Counted from the stretch's first letter, positions 9,963 through 18,580 are shown. The stretch: 64,000 nucleotides of DNA from Bacteroides faecis MAJ27 (GCF_900106755.1 NZ_FNNN01000012.1:62001-126000), one strand, 5' to 3'. The notes: generated by a model from the sequence alone, not told the origin. Numbers and translations are program-made.

Positions 9963-12338
9963 ATGAGAAAGTTCATGTACCAAGTGTCACTGTTTACCAA
10001 CACTTGGAGTAAATCTTCCACAGCTATTTCCATAGAAGATTTTTTCGCAATGGTGCGCAACGGATATTGGAAAGTGCCCGTAGAAGGCCACCGCAATTGT
10101 TTGGCAAAAGACCGCAAACACGATGCACAAACCATCAAAGACAGCATGGCATGCGTCATCCCCGCAGGCGTATGCCACAAGGGACACGCAAAAAACAACC
10201 TTACCTCCCTATCACTCGCACTCTGCATCGACATCGACCATACGGACGAACAGACAAAGGATATTTTCGTACGTGCCTGCCTCCTCGAATATGTGCTGGG
10301 AGCGTTTATCAGCATTTCCGGACGTGGGGTAAAGCTGTTTATTCGTATAGAAATCGACGGAGCAAATGATTATCCTGCCATTTACGAAGCAACGGCAAAG
10401 CTCGTTTCCATCGTTCTCGGTGTAGAGACTGACGGAAAATGCAAGGATATCACTCATCCTTGTTTCGGTTCCTACGACCCGGAAGCATACTACAACGGTG
10501 ACGCGAAGGCCGTCAACGGCTTTCTGCCGAACGGTGCGCTCACTCCACGCATCACCCACACTCCCGACACTTCCAGTTCTGACACCACCTACACTCCCGT
10601 CTCTTTCTCCAACGGACATCCGCCTGCAAAGGCGGGCAACCGGATTTCTGCCGTTCCCTTCGTACAGTCATACCTCACCCTCTACCCTGCCGCAACGGGC
10701 GACCGGAACGGAACCGTTTTCCGGCTCAGTTGCGCTGCCTGCAAACGCGGCATCGAACGTAACGAACTGACCACCGAATTGGTTCGCACCCTGGAAGAAG
10801 ACAGCTTCCGCGAATCCGAAATCGCACGTACTGTAAAATCAGCTTACCAGAATGTAATGACTGCGGAAGAGACGGAAAGTTTCGAAAATCCTCCGTCAAA
10901 TTCCAGTAAAGTCCAAAAGTCTCCTATAGGACTTTCAGAAAACGAGAATCCGGCAGAAAAGGAGGATGAAATCATCGGAGAAGAGCTCAGAGAACATACT
11001 CCGACCTTTCCTGGCGAAATTTACGATTTCATTCCCGCCATCTTTAAAGAGTGCGTCTCCATCGCAAGAGACGAGCGTGAAAGGGACGGACTATTGTTGT
11101 CATGCATTACCACTATAAGCAGTATGCTCCCCAGCGTAAACATCCGCTACAACCGACGGAATTATCAGCCGAACATCTACTGCATCGTCGTAGCTTCCTC
11201 CGGTGCCAACAAGAATCTCATCGGCTACGGAATCCGCCTGCACAAGCACTACTGTGAGTATTGGGAGAAGCAAAGCCTGAAGATCGAAAAGGAATACAAG
11301 AAAGCACTCAGAGACTACACCCTCTCCTTGCAGGCGGCACGCAAAAAGAATACTGCCGCCACTAACCTGCCGGACGAACCGGAGGAACCGAAGCTGGCAT
11401 TTCCGCTTATCCCTGCCGACATCAGCCGGGCGCAGCTCATCACTCACCTCATCAACAACCAAAGTTGTTCTTCCCTGCTCACCAGTACCGAAGCCAGCAG
11501 CGTCAGCACAGCCCGCAACCAAGATTACGGGCACTTCGACGACATCCTCTGCAAGGCATTCGAGCACGAGCTGATCAGTTCGTCTTACAAAATCAACGGA
11601 CGACATCCGCTGAAAGTCGAATATCCCTCCCTGTCGGCTTTTCTCACCGGCACTCCCTCCAGTCTCATTCTATTCATCCCAACCATGGAGACAGGACTGT
11701 ACAACCGCTTTCTGATCAATACCTTCAGACTTCCGGCGGCATGGCAGGATGTGTTTGCAGAGGAAAAGGTGCGTGCAGACGATCTCTTTAACGAGTTGTC
11801 CATGCGCTTCGCACAGATGGCTTTATTCCTGAAAGATTCTCCTACGGAAGTAAAGCTGACAGATACACAGAAAAGAGAGTTCAACCGGGTTTTCACACAA
11901 CTGCTCAAAGATACGGACCTGCTAGGTAATGATGACCTGCTGGGTGTGGTGAAACGTTATGGAGTGATAACGGCACGCATCTGCTGCATTTTCTCCGCCA
12001 TCGACAAAGCAACCATGAGAATGGAAGTGCCCGAAATATACTGCTCGGACGAGCATTTCAAAGCGGCGCTCGCCATCGTGCTGTGTTGCTTCGAACATAG
12101 CAAACTGGTCAGTACTTCGGTAAAAAGCTCTGCCGAAGATACAAAACCGCTACAATCGCCCGATAATCTCTCGCGACTTCTGGCGAAACTCAAAAAGAGT
12201 TTTTCAGCCCAAGAAGCATGTACTTCGGGAGAGGAATTGAACCTCTCAAGAAGCACCGTTTATTACTTATTAAACAAAGGCATTAAAGCAGGGAGAATCA
12301 GCAAATTAGCTCACGGTTCGTATATTCTGAAAATCTAA
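9963..12338 (+). CDS. BT4734_N/VirE-N plus DUF3987 protein, primase-ATPase-like
   Basis: A 791-residue protein of the kind annotated in Bacteroides as BT4734/BF3469 or VirE N-terminal protein. Residues 1-180 contain CIDIDH (88-93), SGRGVK (119-124) and SYDPEAYYN, a pattern like the hDhD and following motifs of archaeo-eukaryotic primases. Residues about 230-285 (TGDRNGTVFRLSCAACKRGI) resemble a primase C-terminal helical domain. Residues about 340-740 look like DUF3987, an ATPase-like domain with a degenerate P-loop (ASSGANKN). The C-terminus (LSRSTVYYLLNKGIKAGRI) looks like a winged helix-turn-helix. I infer a primase-helicase-like role, unproven. It heads the accessory module that ends at 14172. 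Confidence 0.85.
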   Translation: MRKFMYQVSLFTNTWSKSSTAISIEDFFAMVRNGYWKVPVEGHRNCLAKDRKHDAQTIKDSMACVIPAGVCHKGHAKNNLTSLSLALCIDIDHTDEQTKDIFVRACLLEYVLGAFISISGRGVKLFIRIEIDGANDYPAIYEATAKLVSIVLGVETDGKCKDITHPCFGSYDPEAYYNGDAKAVNGFLPNGALTPRITHTPDTSSSDTTYTPVSFSNGHPPAKAGNRISAVPFVQSYLTLYPAATGDRNGTVFRLSCAACKRGIERNELTTELVRTLEEDSFRESEIARTVKSAYQNVMTAEETESFENPPSNSSKVQKSPIGLSENENPAEKEDEIIGEELREHTPTFPGEIYDFIPAIFKECVSIARDERERDGLLLSCITTISSMLPSVNIRYNRRNYQPNIYCIVVASSGANKNLIGYGIRLHKHYCEYWEKQSLKIEKEYKKALRDYTLSLQAARKKNTAATNLPDEPEEPKLAFPLIPADISRAQLITHLINNQSCSSLLTSTEASSVSTARNQDYGHFDDILCKAFEHELISSSYKINGRHPLKVEYPSLSAFLTGTPSSLILFIPTMETGLYNRFLINTFRLPAAWQDVFAEEKVRADDLFNELSMRFAQMALFLKDSPTEVKLTDTQKREFNRVFTQLLKDTDLLGNDDLLGVVKRYGVITARICCIFSAIDKATMRMEVPEIYCSDEHFKAALAIVLCCFEHSKLVSTSVKSSAEDTKPLQSPDNLSRLLAKLKKSFSAQEACTSGEELNLSRSTVYYLLNKGIKAGRISKLAHGSYILKI

Positions 12339-12393
12339 TATGGATTTTCCGGACTTTACTGGACTTTGAAATAAGCCCTATCAGCAAATCAGG

Positions 12394-12453
12394 ATTAGCT
12401 ATTAGCAAAAACAAATTAGCTAATAGCTAATCGAAATATGCTAATAGCTAATT
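12394..12453. repeat. Palindromic intergenic repeat, TTAGCTATTAGC family
   Basis: TTAGCTATTAGC pairs with GCTAATAGCTAA a few bases later, followed by a second half-copy. The first 38 bases (12394-12431) are identical to 56409-56446. The GCTAATCG-AATATG part (12427-12441) also recurs near 35714. It lies between the convergent primase-like and DUF4248 genes. Confidence 0.8.
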
Positions 12454-12495
12454 TATTTTCCTCCTTGCAGACGGATGACTCATCGAAAAACAAAT

Positions 12496-12741
12496 TCACG
12501 GCTCATCGAGAAACTTCACGATCAGCCTGACCTGCCTGGTACTATAAGCATGATCGTTTTTCCCTTCCCCACCGCTATACATGGCATCATTAAGTTCTTT
12601 ATTATTCCTGATCCATCCCCGTAGTTTCTGCATGGCATAAATCAATGGCAAATGTGGATTGTATTTATGAGCCAGCTCCGACTTCAAATACGGACGAATA
12701 ACAAACGGCTTTTCTTCCGCCTCTTCTCTTTCTGTTTTCAT
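12496..12741 (-). CDS. DUF4248 protein
   Basis: An 81-residue soluble protein with KPFVIRPYLKSELAHKYNP and LRGWIRNNKELNDAM, then RQVRLIVKFLDEP at the end. This matches what I recall of DUF4248, a small Bacteroidetes family of unknown function that is regularly found with the HU-like and amidase genes that follow here. It is the only minus-strand gene in the module. The pattern resembles a small DNA-binding or adaptor fold, but I see no classical helix-turn-helix. A TATATTTG box (12770-12777) gives it its own promoter. Confidence 0.85.
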   Translation of the reverse strand: MKTEREEAEEKPFVIRPYLKSELAHKYNPHLPLIYAMQKLRGWIRNNKELNDAMYSGGEGKNDHAYSTRQVRLIVKFLDEP

Positions 12742-12769
12742 ATCGTTGTTATTAAGTTCTTTCGTACTC

Positions 12770-12777
12770 CAAATATA
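12770..12777 (-). promoter_or_regulatory. Candidate promoter of the DUF4248 gene
   Basis: Minus-strand TATATTTG fits TAnnTTTG, with a predicted start near 12763 and a leader of about 22 nt. Confidence 0.5.
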
Positions 12778-12904
12778 CTAAAACATATTCGCGCACACAA
12801 GGAAACAAGTAAAATAAAATCAATTGAAAACAAAGTAAATACGATCTGTATAAAAGTAACACAAAGTACGATAAAGTACATACAACTACCCCGGAAAATC
12901 AGAG

Positions 12905-12912
12905 TATCTTTG
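12905..12912 (+). promoter_or_regulatory. Candidate promoter of the HU-amidase-smalltalk genes
   Basis: TATCTTTG is an exact TAnnTTTG box. Transcription would begin near 12919, 93 nt before the HU-like ATG. Upstream lies a direct repeat AAAGTAC (about 12867 and 12877). Confidence 0.55.
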
Positions 12913-13011
12913 ACACATCGAAAGAAAGAAACAGAGCTCATTCTCTCTCCCGACACTGATTGTCAAAACAACAATCTGTAATCATTAATCTATAAACTTT
13001 AATTTATCATC

Positions 13012-13521
13012 ATGGCAATACCATTTAAAAGAGTGGGTCGCAAAGACCCGAGAAAAATTGACGGGGTGCTGAAGTACCACCCCCAACTGGTGACGATGGG
13101 GCAAAGTGTAGACCTCGACAGCATCGCCTACATCATGAAAGACAAGAGTTCCCTCTCTCTGGGCGATATCCAAAGCGTGCTGACCAACTATGTGGAAGCA
13201 ATGCGGGCGGCGCTCTTCGACGGAAAATCAGTTAATATCAGAGACTTCGGCGTATTCAGCCTCTCTGCCCATACGTCGGGAGCAACCACCAAAGAAGACT
13301 GTACGGTGAAGAATATCAAGTCTATACAAATCAACTTCCGTCCTTCCAGCAGCGTCCGTCCCAACCTGACGTCCACCCGTGCCGGTGACAAGATCGAGTT
13401 TCTCGACCTCGAAGCTCCGAAAAAGAAGAAAGGTGACGGATCAGGCGAAGACAACAAACCCGGCGGCGGTGGAAACGAAGGTGGCGGAGGCGACGAGGAA
13501 GCTCCGGACCCAACCGTATAG
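13012..13521 (+). CDS. HU-like DNA-binding protein with acidic Gly-rich tail
   Basis: This 169-residue protein has the Bacteroidetes HU-like (HU-HIG) layout: an N-terminal extension (MAIPFKRVGRKDPRK), a helical part (LSLGDIQSVLTNYVEAMRAA), and the HU core signature DGKSVNIRDFGVFSLS with a following beta-arm region (NFRPSSSVRPNL). From about residue 130 the protein turns into a Lys stretch and then a Gly/Glu/Asp-rich tail (GGGGNEGGGGDEE), probably disordered. It is predicted to bind and bend DNA. It lies 12 nt upstream of the amidase and is almost certainly co-transcribed with it. Confidence 0.92.
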   Translation: MAIPFKRVGRKDPRKIDGVLKYHPQLVTMGQSVDLDSIAYIMKDKSSLSLGDIQSVLTNYVEAMRAALFDGKSVNIRDFGVFSLSAHTSGATTKEDCTVKNIKSIQINFRPSSSVRPNLTSTRAGDKIEFLDLEAPKKKKGDGSGEDNKPGGGGNEGGGGDEEAPDPTV

Positions 13522-13533
13522 CGGCAGCAGGTC

Positions 13534-14013
13534 ATGAACCGTACAACAGGCATGAGAAAGATCAGTCTGATCGTGATTCACTGTTCCGCCACCCGTGAAG
13601 ACAAGGAACTGACAGCCTTTGATCTGGACACGATGCACCGCCGCCGTGGATTCAACGGAACAGGCTATCACTACTATATCCGCAAGGACGGCACAACACT
13701 TCTCACCCGCCCTATTGAGCGAATCGGAGCGCATGTACGCGGATTTAATGCGGAGAGTATCGGAATTTGCTACGAAGGCGGGCTGGACTGCCGGGGACGC
13801 CCGGCAGATACCCGGACGCCGGAACAGCGGGCAGCACTCCGGCTGCTGGTGCATCAGTTGCAAGCGAAATTTCCCGGTTGCCGGGTGTGCGGTCATCGTG
13901 ACTTGTCACCGGACCGTAACGGGAATGGAGAGGTCGAACCGGAAGAGTGGATCAAAGCGTGTCCATGCTTTGAGGTAAAGGAGGAAAGTTTTCAGGAGCA
14001 ACCAAGCATTTAG
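13534..14013 (+). CDS. N-acetylmuramoyl-L-alanine amidase, PGRP/T7-lysozyme type
   Basis: An amidase_2/PGRP enzyme of 159 residues that should cleave the bond between MurNAc and the stem peptide. Zinc ligands are visible in LIVIHCSAT (His), CGHRDLSPD (His) and a C-terminal KACPCF (Cys), with the conserved Tyr pair in TGYHYYIRKDG. There is no signal peptide, so like phage endolysins it needs help to reach the wall. An alternative Met at 13552 would shorten the N-terminus by six residues. The tiny membrane protein that follows (14071) could supply that help, by inference only. Confidence 0.9.
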   Translation: MNRTTGMRKISLIVIHCSATREDKELTAFDLDTMHRRRGFNGTGYHYYIRKDGTTLLTRPIERIGAHVRGFNAESIGICYEGGLDCRGRPADTRTPEQRAALRLLVHQLQAKFPGCRVCGHRDLSPDRNGNGEVEPEEWIKACPCFEVKEESFQEQPSI

Positions 14014-14049
14014 TAATGATTCACTTAGTAATCAATCATTTTAAGAGTC

Positions 14050-14060
14050 GGAAAGGAGGT
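14050..14060 (+). promoter_or_regulatory. Strong Shine-Dalgarno of the smalltalk gene
   Basis: GGAAAGGAGGT, 10 nt before the ATG. Such a complete site is unusual in Bacteroides, where most genes here have none, and it decides the start of this very short gene. Confidence 0.7.
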
Positions 14061-14070
14061 GTGTAAAGTT

Positions 14071-14172
14071 ATGGCAGTCAAGAGATCCCTTTTGGATACC
14101 ATTTTGAAAGTAGTCATCGCAGTAGCTTCGGCAGTGCTAGGAGCGTTGGGCGGTAATGCGATCAATCTGTAA
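14071..14172 (+). CDS. Smalltalk protein (33-residue membrane micro-protein)
   Basis: The frame opens with MAVKRSLLDTILKVVIAVAS and ends in GGNAINL, giving 33 residues. A short basic N-terminus is followed by one hydrophobic helix (about residues 8-28) rich in Ala, Val and Gly. This matches the small family annotated as smalltalk protein in Bacteroides, found after HU-like and amidase genes. An excellent ribosome site (14050-14060) and an immediate terminator (14203-14247) confirm it as a real gene. Function is unknown; size and neighbours would allow a holin-like or membrane-anchoring role. Confidence 0.85.
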   Translation: MAVKRSLLDTILKVVIAVASAVLGALGGNAINL

Positions 14173-14202
14173 GACCAGAGAAATAACAATGTTATAAACG
14201 TG

Positions 14203-14247
14203 AGAGAGAGGATGCAGTTTCAGACTTCTGCCCTCTCTCTTTTTTTA
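14203..14247 (+). terminator. Rho-independent terminator of the HU-amidase-smalltalk unit
   Basis: AGAGAGAGG..GCAG pairs with CTGC..CCTCTCTCT and is followed by seven or more T residues, a strong intrinsic terminator that closes the module. Confidence 0.9.
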
Positions 14248-14299
14248 TATCCAAGTACAGTATAAACGTTGATATTCTTCCTGAAAAAAGGAGTTAGAT

Positions 14300-15247
14300 T
14301 CAGAAGTAGTAACGCAACCCGCCCAGCAGATTAAAGCGGGTGATTCCACAACGTTCATCTTCTTTCAGCAGCATCCAGTCCTGCTTGGGCATACTGCCGC
14401 TAACCCCGTTCAGGGTCAGACCGAGCCCCCAATTGGCGGAAAGCATATACTCCACTCCCACCATGGCATGAAAACCGAATCCGGCAGCATTGTAGAGGGG
14501 ATCATGATAAAGGAAAACACCCATTCCAAGCCCCGATTTTAAGATCCATCTGTCGAACTTCGAGCGGCCTACCCACTCCGGAGCTATATAAGAAAGCGTC
14601 ATATCTCCTCCATCGGAAAAAGACTTTCTGAAACCGGAATATTGCAGTCCGATTCCCATACCGTTGCTCCACGTATATTCGTAGCCGAGCTTCCACTCGA
14701 TTCCTCCTTTCGAGTCTAAGGCCGCACCGTTGACATCGTACATCTTGCTGGTCACCCAACCATACCCGAAGCTCGCTTCGAACGTGTTGGCGGGTGCTCT
14801 CCGCTTTTCCTTTTCTTCTCTCACAGCCACCCGGCCAAGATCGATCATGTCTTGCACAGGATTTCCTTCGGTAGCATTCACCTTCGTATCCGTCAGGTGA
14901 AGCATTAAAGCGTTGATTTGATGGCAGGAACTTCCCCAAAAAGAAGGTTTCACATGTTCGGTAATGGCGAGCCCGTTTCCACCGTTCTTTCCGGTGGCTT
15001 CTTGTGCCAGACGCAGCACTTGATCGTATCGGCAATTTCTAGATGTACCCCGGTCTACAACAGAAACACTTCCGAGTGTTTCGGCTGTGTTGGGAACTGT
15101 ATCTCCCGGTTCGATGACATAAACCGAATCTGCCGGAACGGGATTCGGATAGGTTCTTACAATATGAGTGACCACTTTAGGCGAACAGGAAGTCAGTAAT
15201 AGAATAGCAGTAACTGCTAATAGTTTAGTCTCTTTCATGTTTTTCAT
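14300..15247 (-). CDS. Lipoprotein with C-terminal outer-membrane beta-barrel-like region
   Basis: A 315-residue protein with a lipobox (LLLTSCS, Cys about 21). Residues 50-125 form a small domain (LGSVSVVDRGTSRNCRYDQV, EATGKNGGNGLAITEH) of the kind seen in surface-assembly lipoproteins. From about residue 155 alternating aromatic and glycine residues (FEASFGYGWVTSKMYDVNG, WKLGYEYTWSNGMGIGLQY) end in a C-terminal Phe (LLGGLRYYF), as in eight-stranded porin-like barrels. No precise function can be given. It stands alone between the smalltalk terminator and purT. A second Met at residue 4 is an equally good start. Confidence 0.75.
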   Translation of the reverse strand: MKNMKETKLLAVTAILLLTSCSPKVVTHIVRTYPNPVPADSVYVIEPGDTVPNTAETLGSVSVVDRGTSRNCRYDQVLRLAQEATGKNGGNGLAITEHVKPSFWGSSCHQINALMLHLTDTKVNATEGNPVQDMIDLGRVAVREEKEKRRAPANTFEASFGYGWVTSKMYDVNGAALDSKGGIEWKLGYEYTWSNGMGIGLQYSGFRKSFSDGGDMTLSYIAPEWVGRSKFDRWILKSGLGMGVFLYHDPLYNAAGFGFHAMVGVEYMLSANWGLGLTLNGVSGSMPKQDWMLLKEDERCGITRFNLLGGLRYYF

Positions 15248-15283
15248 TATTAGCTATATAAAGGAATATAATAAGAGAGAGAA

Positions 15284-15317
15284 TCAAAAGCAAAAGGATA
15301 GTGAATTTTGCTTTTGA
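15284..15317 (-). terminator. Hairpin terminator after purT
   Basis: Perfect 12-bp arms TCAAAAGCAAAA (15284-15295) and TTTTGCTTTTGA (15306-15317), about 20 nt beyond the purT stop, AT-rich on both sides. Confidence 0.6.
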
Positions 15318-15337
15318 CCCACTCTTGTTTGTTTTAT

Positions 15338-16504
15338 TTAGTATACTTCTACCTTCCCCGCAATTCGTTTCGCTTTATCACGCAACGCATCCAGATCGGC
15401 GTTCAGCGGCGCATAGCAAAGCACGACTCCCATACGGCGGTTGACACGGGTAAACGGTTTGCCGAAGATGCGCAGATAAGTGTCTTCTTCTTTCGTTACT
15501 TCTTCCATGCCACGATATTGGGGACGTTCCTGGCTCGCAATCGGAGAAAGGATGACGGCACTTGCACCGATCCGTTCCTGCTTGATGCCGGGGATAGGCA
15601 AACCGAGCACGGCGCGCAGGTGAAGTTCAAACTCATTCAGGTTCTGTGTTCCTGCCAATGTTACCATACCGGTATCATGCGGACGCGGAGAAAGTTCAGA
15701 GAAGTAGACCCCGTTTTCGTGACTCAGGAAGAACTCTACTCCCCAAAGTCCGGCACCTGTCAGGGCACGGGTTACTTTTTCAGCCATTTCTTCGGCTTCT
15801 TTCAAATGTGCAGGGTCGATGTGTGCCGGTTGGAAGCTCTCGCGGTAGTCTCCCCCTTTCTGTACGTGCCCGATGGGAGGACAAAACAGTGTAGGTCCGT
15901 TTTTCTGCGTAACTGTAAGCAGAGTGATTTCGCTGTCGAACTTGATAAATTCTTCGATAATCAATTCGCGGATATCACCACGGCTACCGCTGCATCCGTA
16001 TTCCCAGGCATGTTCAAGTTCATCGGCACTCTTGACAAGGGACTGTCCTTTGCCGGAAGAAGACATCAACGGTTTAACAACGCAAGGGAAACCGATTTTA
16101 GCGGCTGCCGCTTTCAGCTCGTCCAGTGTCTTGGCATAGAAATATCTGGCTGTTTTCAGTCCGAGTTCCTTAGCGGCAAGGTCGCGTATTGCCTTACGGT
16201 TCATCGTAAAGTTGACAGCACGGGCACTGGGCACTACCCGAATACCTTCCTTTTCGAAATCATACAAGCGTTCCGTACGGATGGCCTCAATCTCCGGAAC
16301 GATGATATCCGGATGATGCTTTTCTACAACACGTTCCAATTCTTCACCGTTCAGCATGTCGAATATTTCAAATTCATCGGCAACTTGCATAGCAGGTGCT
16401 CCGGCATAAGAGTCACAAGCAATGATATACTGACCTTTGCGCTGTGCAGAGATCACAAATTCCTTTCCTAATTCTCCGGAACCGAGCAACAGTATTTTCT
16501 TCAT
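15338..16504 (-). CDS. purT: Formate-dependent phosphoribosylglycinamide formyltransferase
   Basis: PurT makes formyl-GAR from GAR, formate and ATP in purine synthesis, an alternative to folate-dependent PurN. The 388-residue length equals the family (E. coli 392). The N-terminus [20 protein letters not shown] is the PurT Rossmann-like start, and the ATP-grasp region has [16 protein letters not shown], then [18 protein letters not shown] and [16 protein letters not shown]. It has its own -7 box 28 nt upstream. Neighbours are unrelated, so it is probably a single-gene unit. Confidence 0.96.
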   Translation of the reverse strand: MKKILLLGSGELGKEFVISAQRKGQYIIACDSYAGAPAMQVADEFEIFDMLNGEELERVVEKHHPDIIVPEIEAIRTERLYDFEKEGIRVVPSARAVNFTMNRKAIRDLAAKELGLKTARYFYAKTLDELKAAAAKIGFPCVVKPLMSSSGKGQSLVKSADELEHAWEYGCSGSRGDIRELIIEEFIKFDSEITLLTVTQKNGPTLFCPPIGHVQKGGDYRESFQPAHIDPAHLKEAEEMAEKVTRALTGAGLWGVEFFLSHENGVYFSELSPRPHDTGMVTLAGTQNLNEFELHLRAVLGLPIPGIKQERIGASAVILSPIASQERPQYRGMEEVTKEEDTYLRIFGKPFTRVNRRMGVVLCYAPLNADLDALRDKAKRIAGKVEVY

Positions 16505-16531
16505 TATTTTGAGTGTTTTATGTTAGTGATG

Positions 16532-16539
16532 CAAAATTA
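16532..16539 (-). promoter_or_regulatory. Candidate promoter of purT
   Basis: Minus-strand TAATTTTG fits TAnnTTTG; start predicted near 16525, leader about 20 nt. Confidence 0.55.
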
Positions 16540-16554
16540 GTATATTTCTTTTTA

Positions 16555-17883
16555 TTAATGACGCACCTTCGGATATTTATTGTGAAAACGGAAACCGAGT
16601 CCGAGCATCAGATAGTTAGGTGTCTGGAAGTCCTGCAAATTATATCCGATGTGAAGGAAGGAGCTGCGGGTGATGTCTATTTTCAATGCAAGAATCTGAT
16701 AAAAGCCTCTCATATCTCCACGACTGAGCACATTGGCTCCCATGCCGACCCCAATCGTAAAATAAGGCATCACATACTCTGCACGCGCCGAAAGTCCCAA
16801 AGCCAATTGGTGCTGAATGCCCGGTTTCAGAAACTCACGGGTAGAGCTGCCGCTCCCATATTCTTCTCTGTATACATTGGCACTGCCATCATAGACACCG
16901 TCCAGCGAAGCACCTACACGCAACTTATAACTCAGGTTATACATCGGAGCGAAATTGAATCCGGCAACCGGATATGCATTGGGAGACGCTATCTGCTTCT
17001 CGCCTACCCACACGCCTTTCCGACGCCATGACCCGAACAGCACGACATCATAACTGATGTGACGGGGAAAACGGGTAACAACAGGCTGACAAAACGGTTT
17101 TGAAAGGTCTTCTTCCGTACGGTTGAAATTGTAAACGACTCCGATCTTAGCTCCGGTAGTATTGATTCCCGCATTCGGATATTTAGTGTTGCCATTGGAG
17201 AAATGAGTGAAATCACCTCCGACTATAAGATCGAAATAACGGGAAAACGCCCAATTCACATACACTCCGGCATTGATATAGGCATTCATCCGTGACCCGA
17301 CAGCACCATTATAGGTGTTATAGTAATTGTCATAAGGCTTCCATCCGGCGGACAGACCGAAATTCCACTCATAATTGAGCGAGACACGGGAGGAGAAACG
17401 AGCGATCCGGGCGCCTTGAAATACATAGAAAGAGAAAGGATCGCCCAACTGTTTCTTATCTCCAAAAGTCGAAAAAGATACACCGACGCCTTGATAAGCT
17501 CCACCGTAAATACGGTCGGCACAAGTGTTGGGACGAAACTTGAACGAGTACTTCAGATGAGCGGCAAACGATGCCTGAACCGGCTTCCAACGCTCGTTCT
17601 CTCCTTGCAGGAAAGGATTGGTAGGAAATACATATTGCGGACGGGCCTCTATCCCCAAACGATGGATGAAACGATGCGGGATGTATACTCCGGCACTTCC
17701 CACGTTTTCCGTGAGTTCCGGATATCTTGAATAACTTCCGCTGCGCAAAAGGTTTTCAGCATATCCGGATGGGTGCGGTACACTGTCACAGGAAGTTCCT
17801 TGCTCTGCCAGAACAACTTCCGGCAGGCAAAACATAACGGAACAAAGAACGATGGCTTTCCATCTCTCAATCGCGTTTCTCAT
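16555..17883 (-). CDS. PagL-like lipid A 3-O-deacylase / acyloxyacyl hydrolase family protein
   Basis: A 442-residue secreted protein (signal peptide 1-26, LPEVVLA) with a beta-barrel pattern. The segment FDLIVGGDFTHFSNGNTKYP carries the His-x-Ser pair that serves as the PagL catalytic site, followed by NAGINTTGAKIGVVYNF as in this family. It would remove acyl chains from lipid A in the outer membrane. At 442 residues it is well over twice the length of classical PagL (about 170): the first half (residues 60-250) holds the HxS barrel and the second half a further barrel-like region ending in YLMLGLGFRF. It follows the CAT-like gene by 38 nt. Confidence 0.8.
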   Translation of the reverse strand: MRNAIERWKAIVLCSVMFCLPEVVLAEQGTSCDSVPHPSGYAENLLRSGSYSRYPELTENVGSAGVYIPHRFIHRLGIEARPQYVFPTNPFLQGENERWKPVQASFAAHLKYSFKFRPNTCADRIYGGAYQGVGVSFSTFGDKKQLGDPFSFYVFQGARIARFSSRVSLNYEWNFGLSAGWKPYDNYYNTYNGAVGSRMNAYINAGVYVNWAFSRYFDLIVGGDFTHFSNGNTKYPNAGINTTGAKIGVVYNFNRTEEDLSKPFCQPVVTRFPRHISYDVVLFGSWRRKGVWVGEKQIASPNAYPVAGFNFAPMYNLSYKLRVGASLDGVYDGSANVYREEYGSGSSTREFLKPGIQHQLALGLSARAEYVMPYFTIGVGMGANVLSRGDMRGFYQILALKIDITRSSFLHIGYNLQDFQTPNYLMLGLGFRFHNKYPKVRH

Positions 17884-17921
17884 AGTGTCGACATATTAGT
17901 CTCCGGGGCCTCCTGACAGTT

Positions 17922-18545
17922 TCATAAATCAAGCGTTTCAATAAATTTGGCAACATGATAACCATCCATCAGTCCGTGATGACAAGTGACGGAAATGGGA
18001 AGCATCAGTTTCTCGCCTTCCCGAAAGTATTTTCCGGTAGATATTTTGGGGACACTATCACCCGAACGCATATTTGTGGGGTGCTTCATGTCGGTAAAGA
18101 CCAGCCAGGGAACAGCTGAGTAATGAATGGCATTGGGATGGAAAGTACCTCCTTTATTGAGCCCGGTGGTACCTTGCAGCCTCTCCATTTCGGCTTTTGC
18201 CTTGCGAATAAAAGTGAGTTCATCCGGATCATACTCAAAGGCGGCAAAAGAGAACGTGTGATCGGCACGCCCTACCGTCGCTTCGGGAAGCAGACTGTCA
18301 TAGCAGACCACTTTGTCTCCTTCGATACGGTAACGGAATTCTTCGACTTTGCTTGCGGCAGTGATAATACGATGTAGTAGTAAAAGGGAGAAGGAAACGC
18401 CTTTTGCTTTTGCCTCCTCATAAGAACGGGTGCAGTCTACATGGACCGTCACTCCGAAAAAGGGATCATCGAATGCGCTGAAATGCTCAAAATGCTCTTT
18501 TCTGTTCCATGTAGCAAGGTCGATGATCTTTTCTATCTGATTCAT
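17922..18545 (-). CDS. CAT-like acyltransferase (chloramphenicol acetyltransferase family)
   Basis: A 207-residue protein with the CAT fold. The catalytic motif near the C-terminus reads HHGLMDGYH, matching HHxxxDGxH with the catalytic histidine; the middle contains LLLHRIITAASKVEEFRYRI. An in-frame GTG nine bases upstream would add three residues, but the ATG giving MNQIEKIIDLATW fits the family. CAT-like proteins in Bacteroidales are usually chromosomal housekeeping acyltransferases, so drug resistance should not be assumed. It probably forms a two-gene unit with the PagL-like gene. Confidence 0.88.
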   Translation of the reverse strand: MNQIEKIIDLATWNRKEHFEHFSAFDDPFFGVTVHVDCTRSYEEAKAKGVSFSLLLLHRIITAASKVEEFRYRIEGDKVVCYDSLLPEATVGRADHTFSFAAFEYDPDELTFIRKAKAEMERLQGTTGLNKGGTFHPNAIHYSAVPWLVFTDMKHPTNMRSGDSVPKISTGKYFREGEKLMLPISVTCHHGLMDGYHVAKFIETLDL

Positions 18546-18580
18546 CCTAAACACTCTTTAAAATTATGTTGCAATTAGAT

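Noticed and set aside
17922..18545. Drug resistance by chloramphenicol acetyltransferase
   Set aside because: The fold and HHxxxDGxH motif are present, but chromosomal CAT-like proteins are widespread in Bacteroidales and no mobile element is near, so resistance is not supported.
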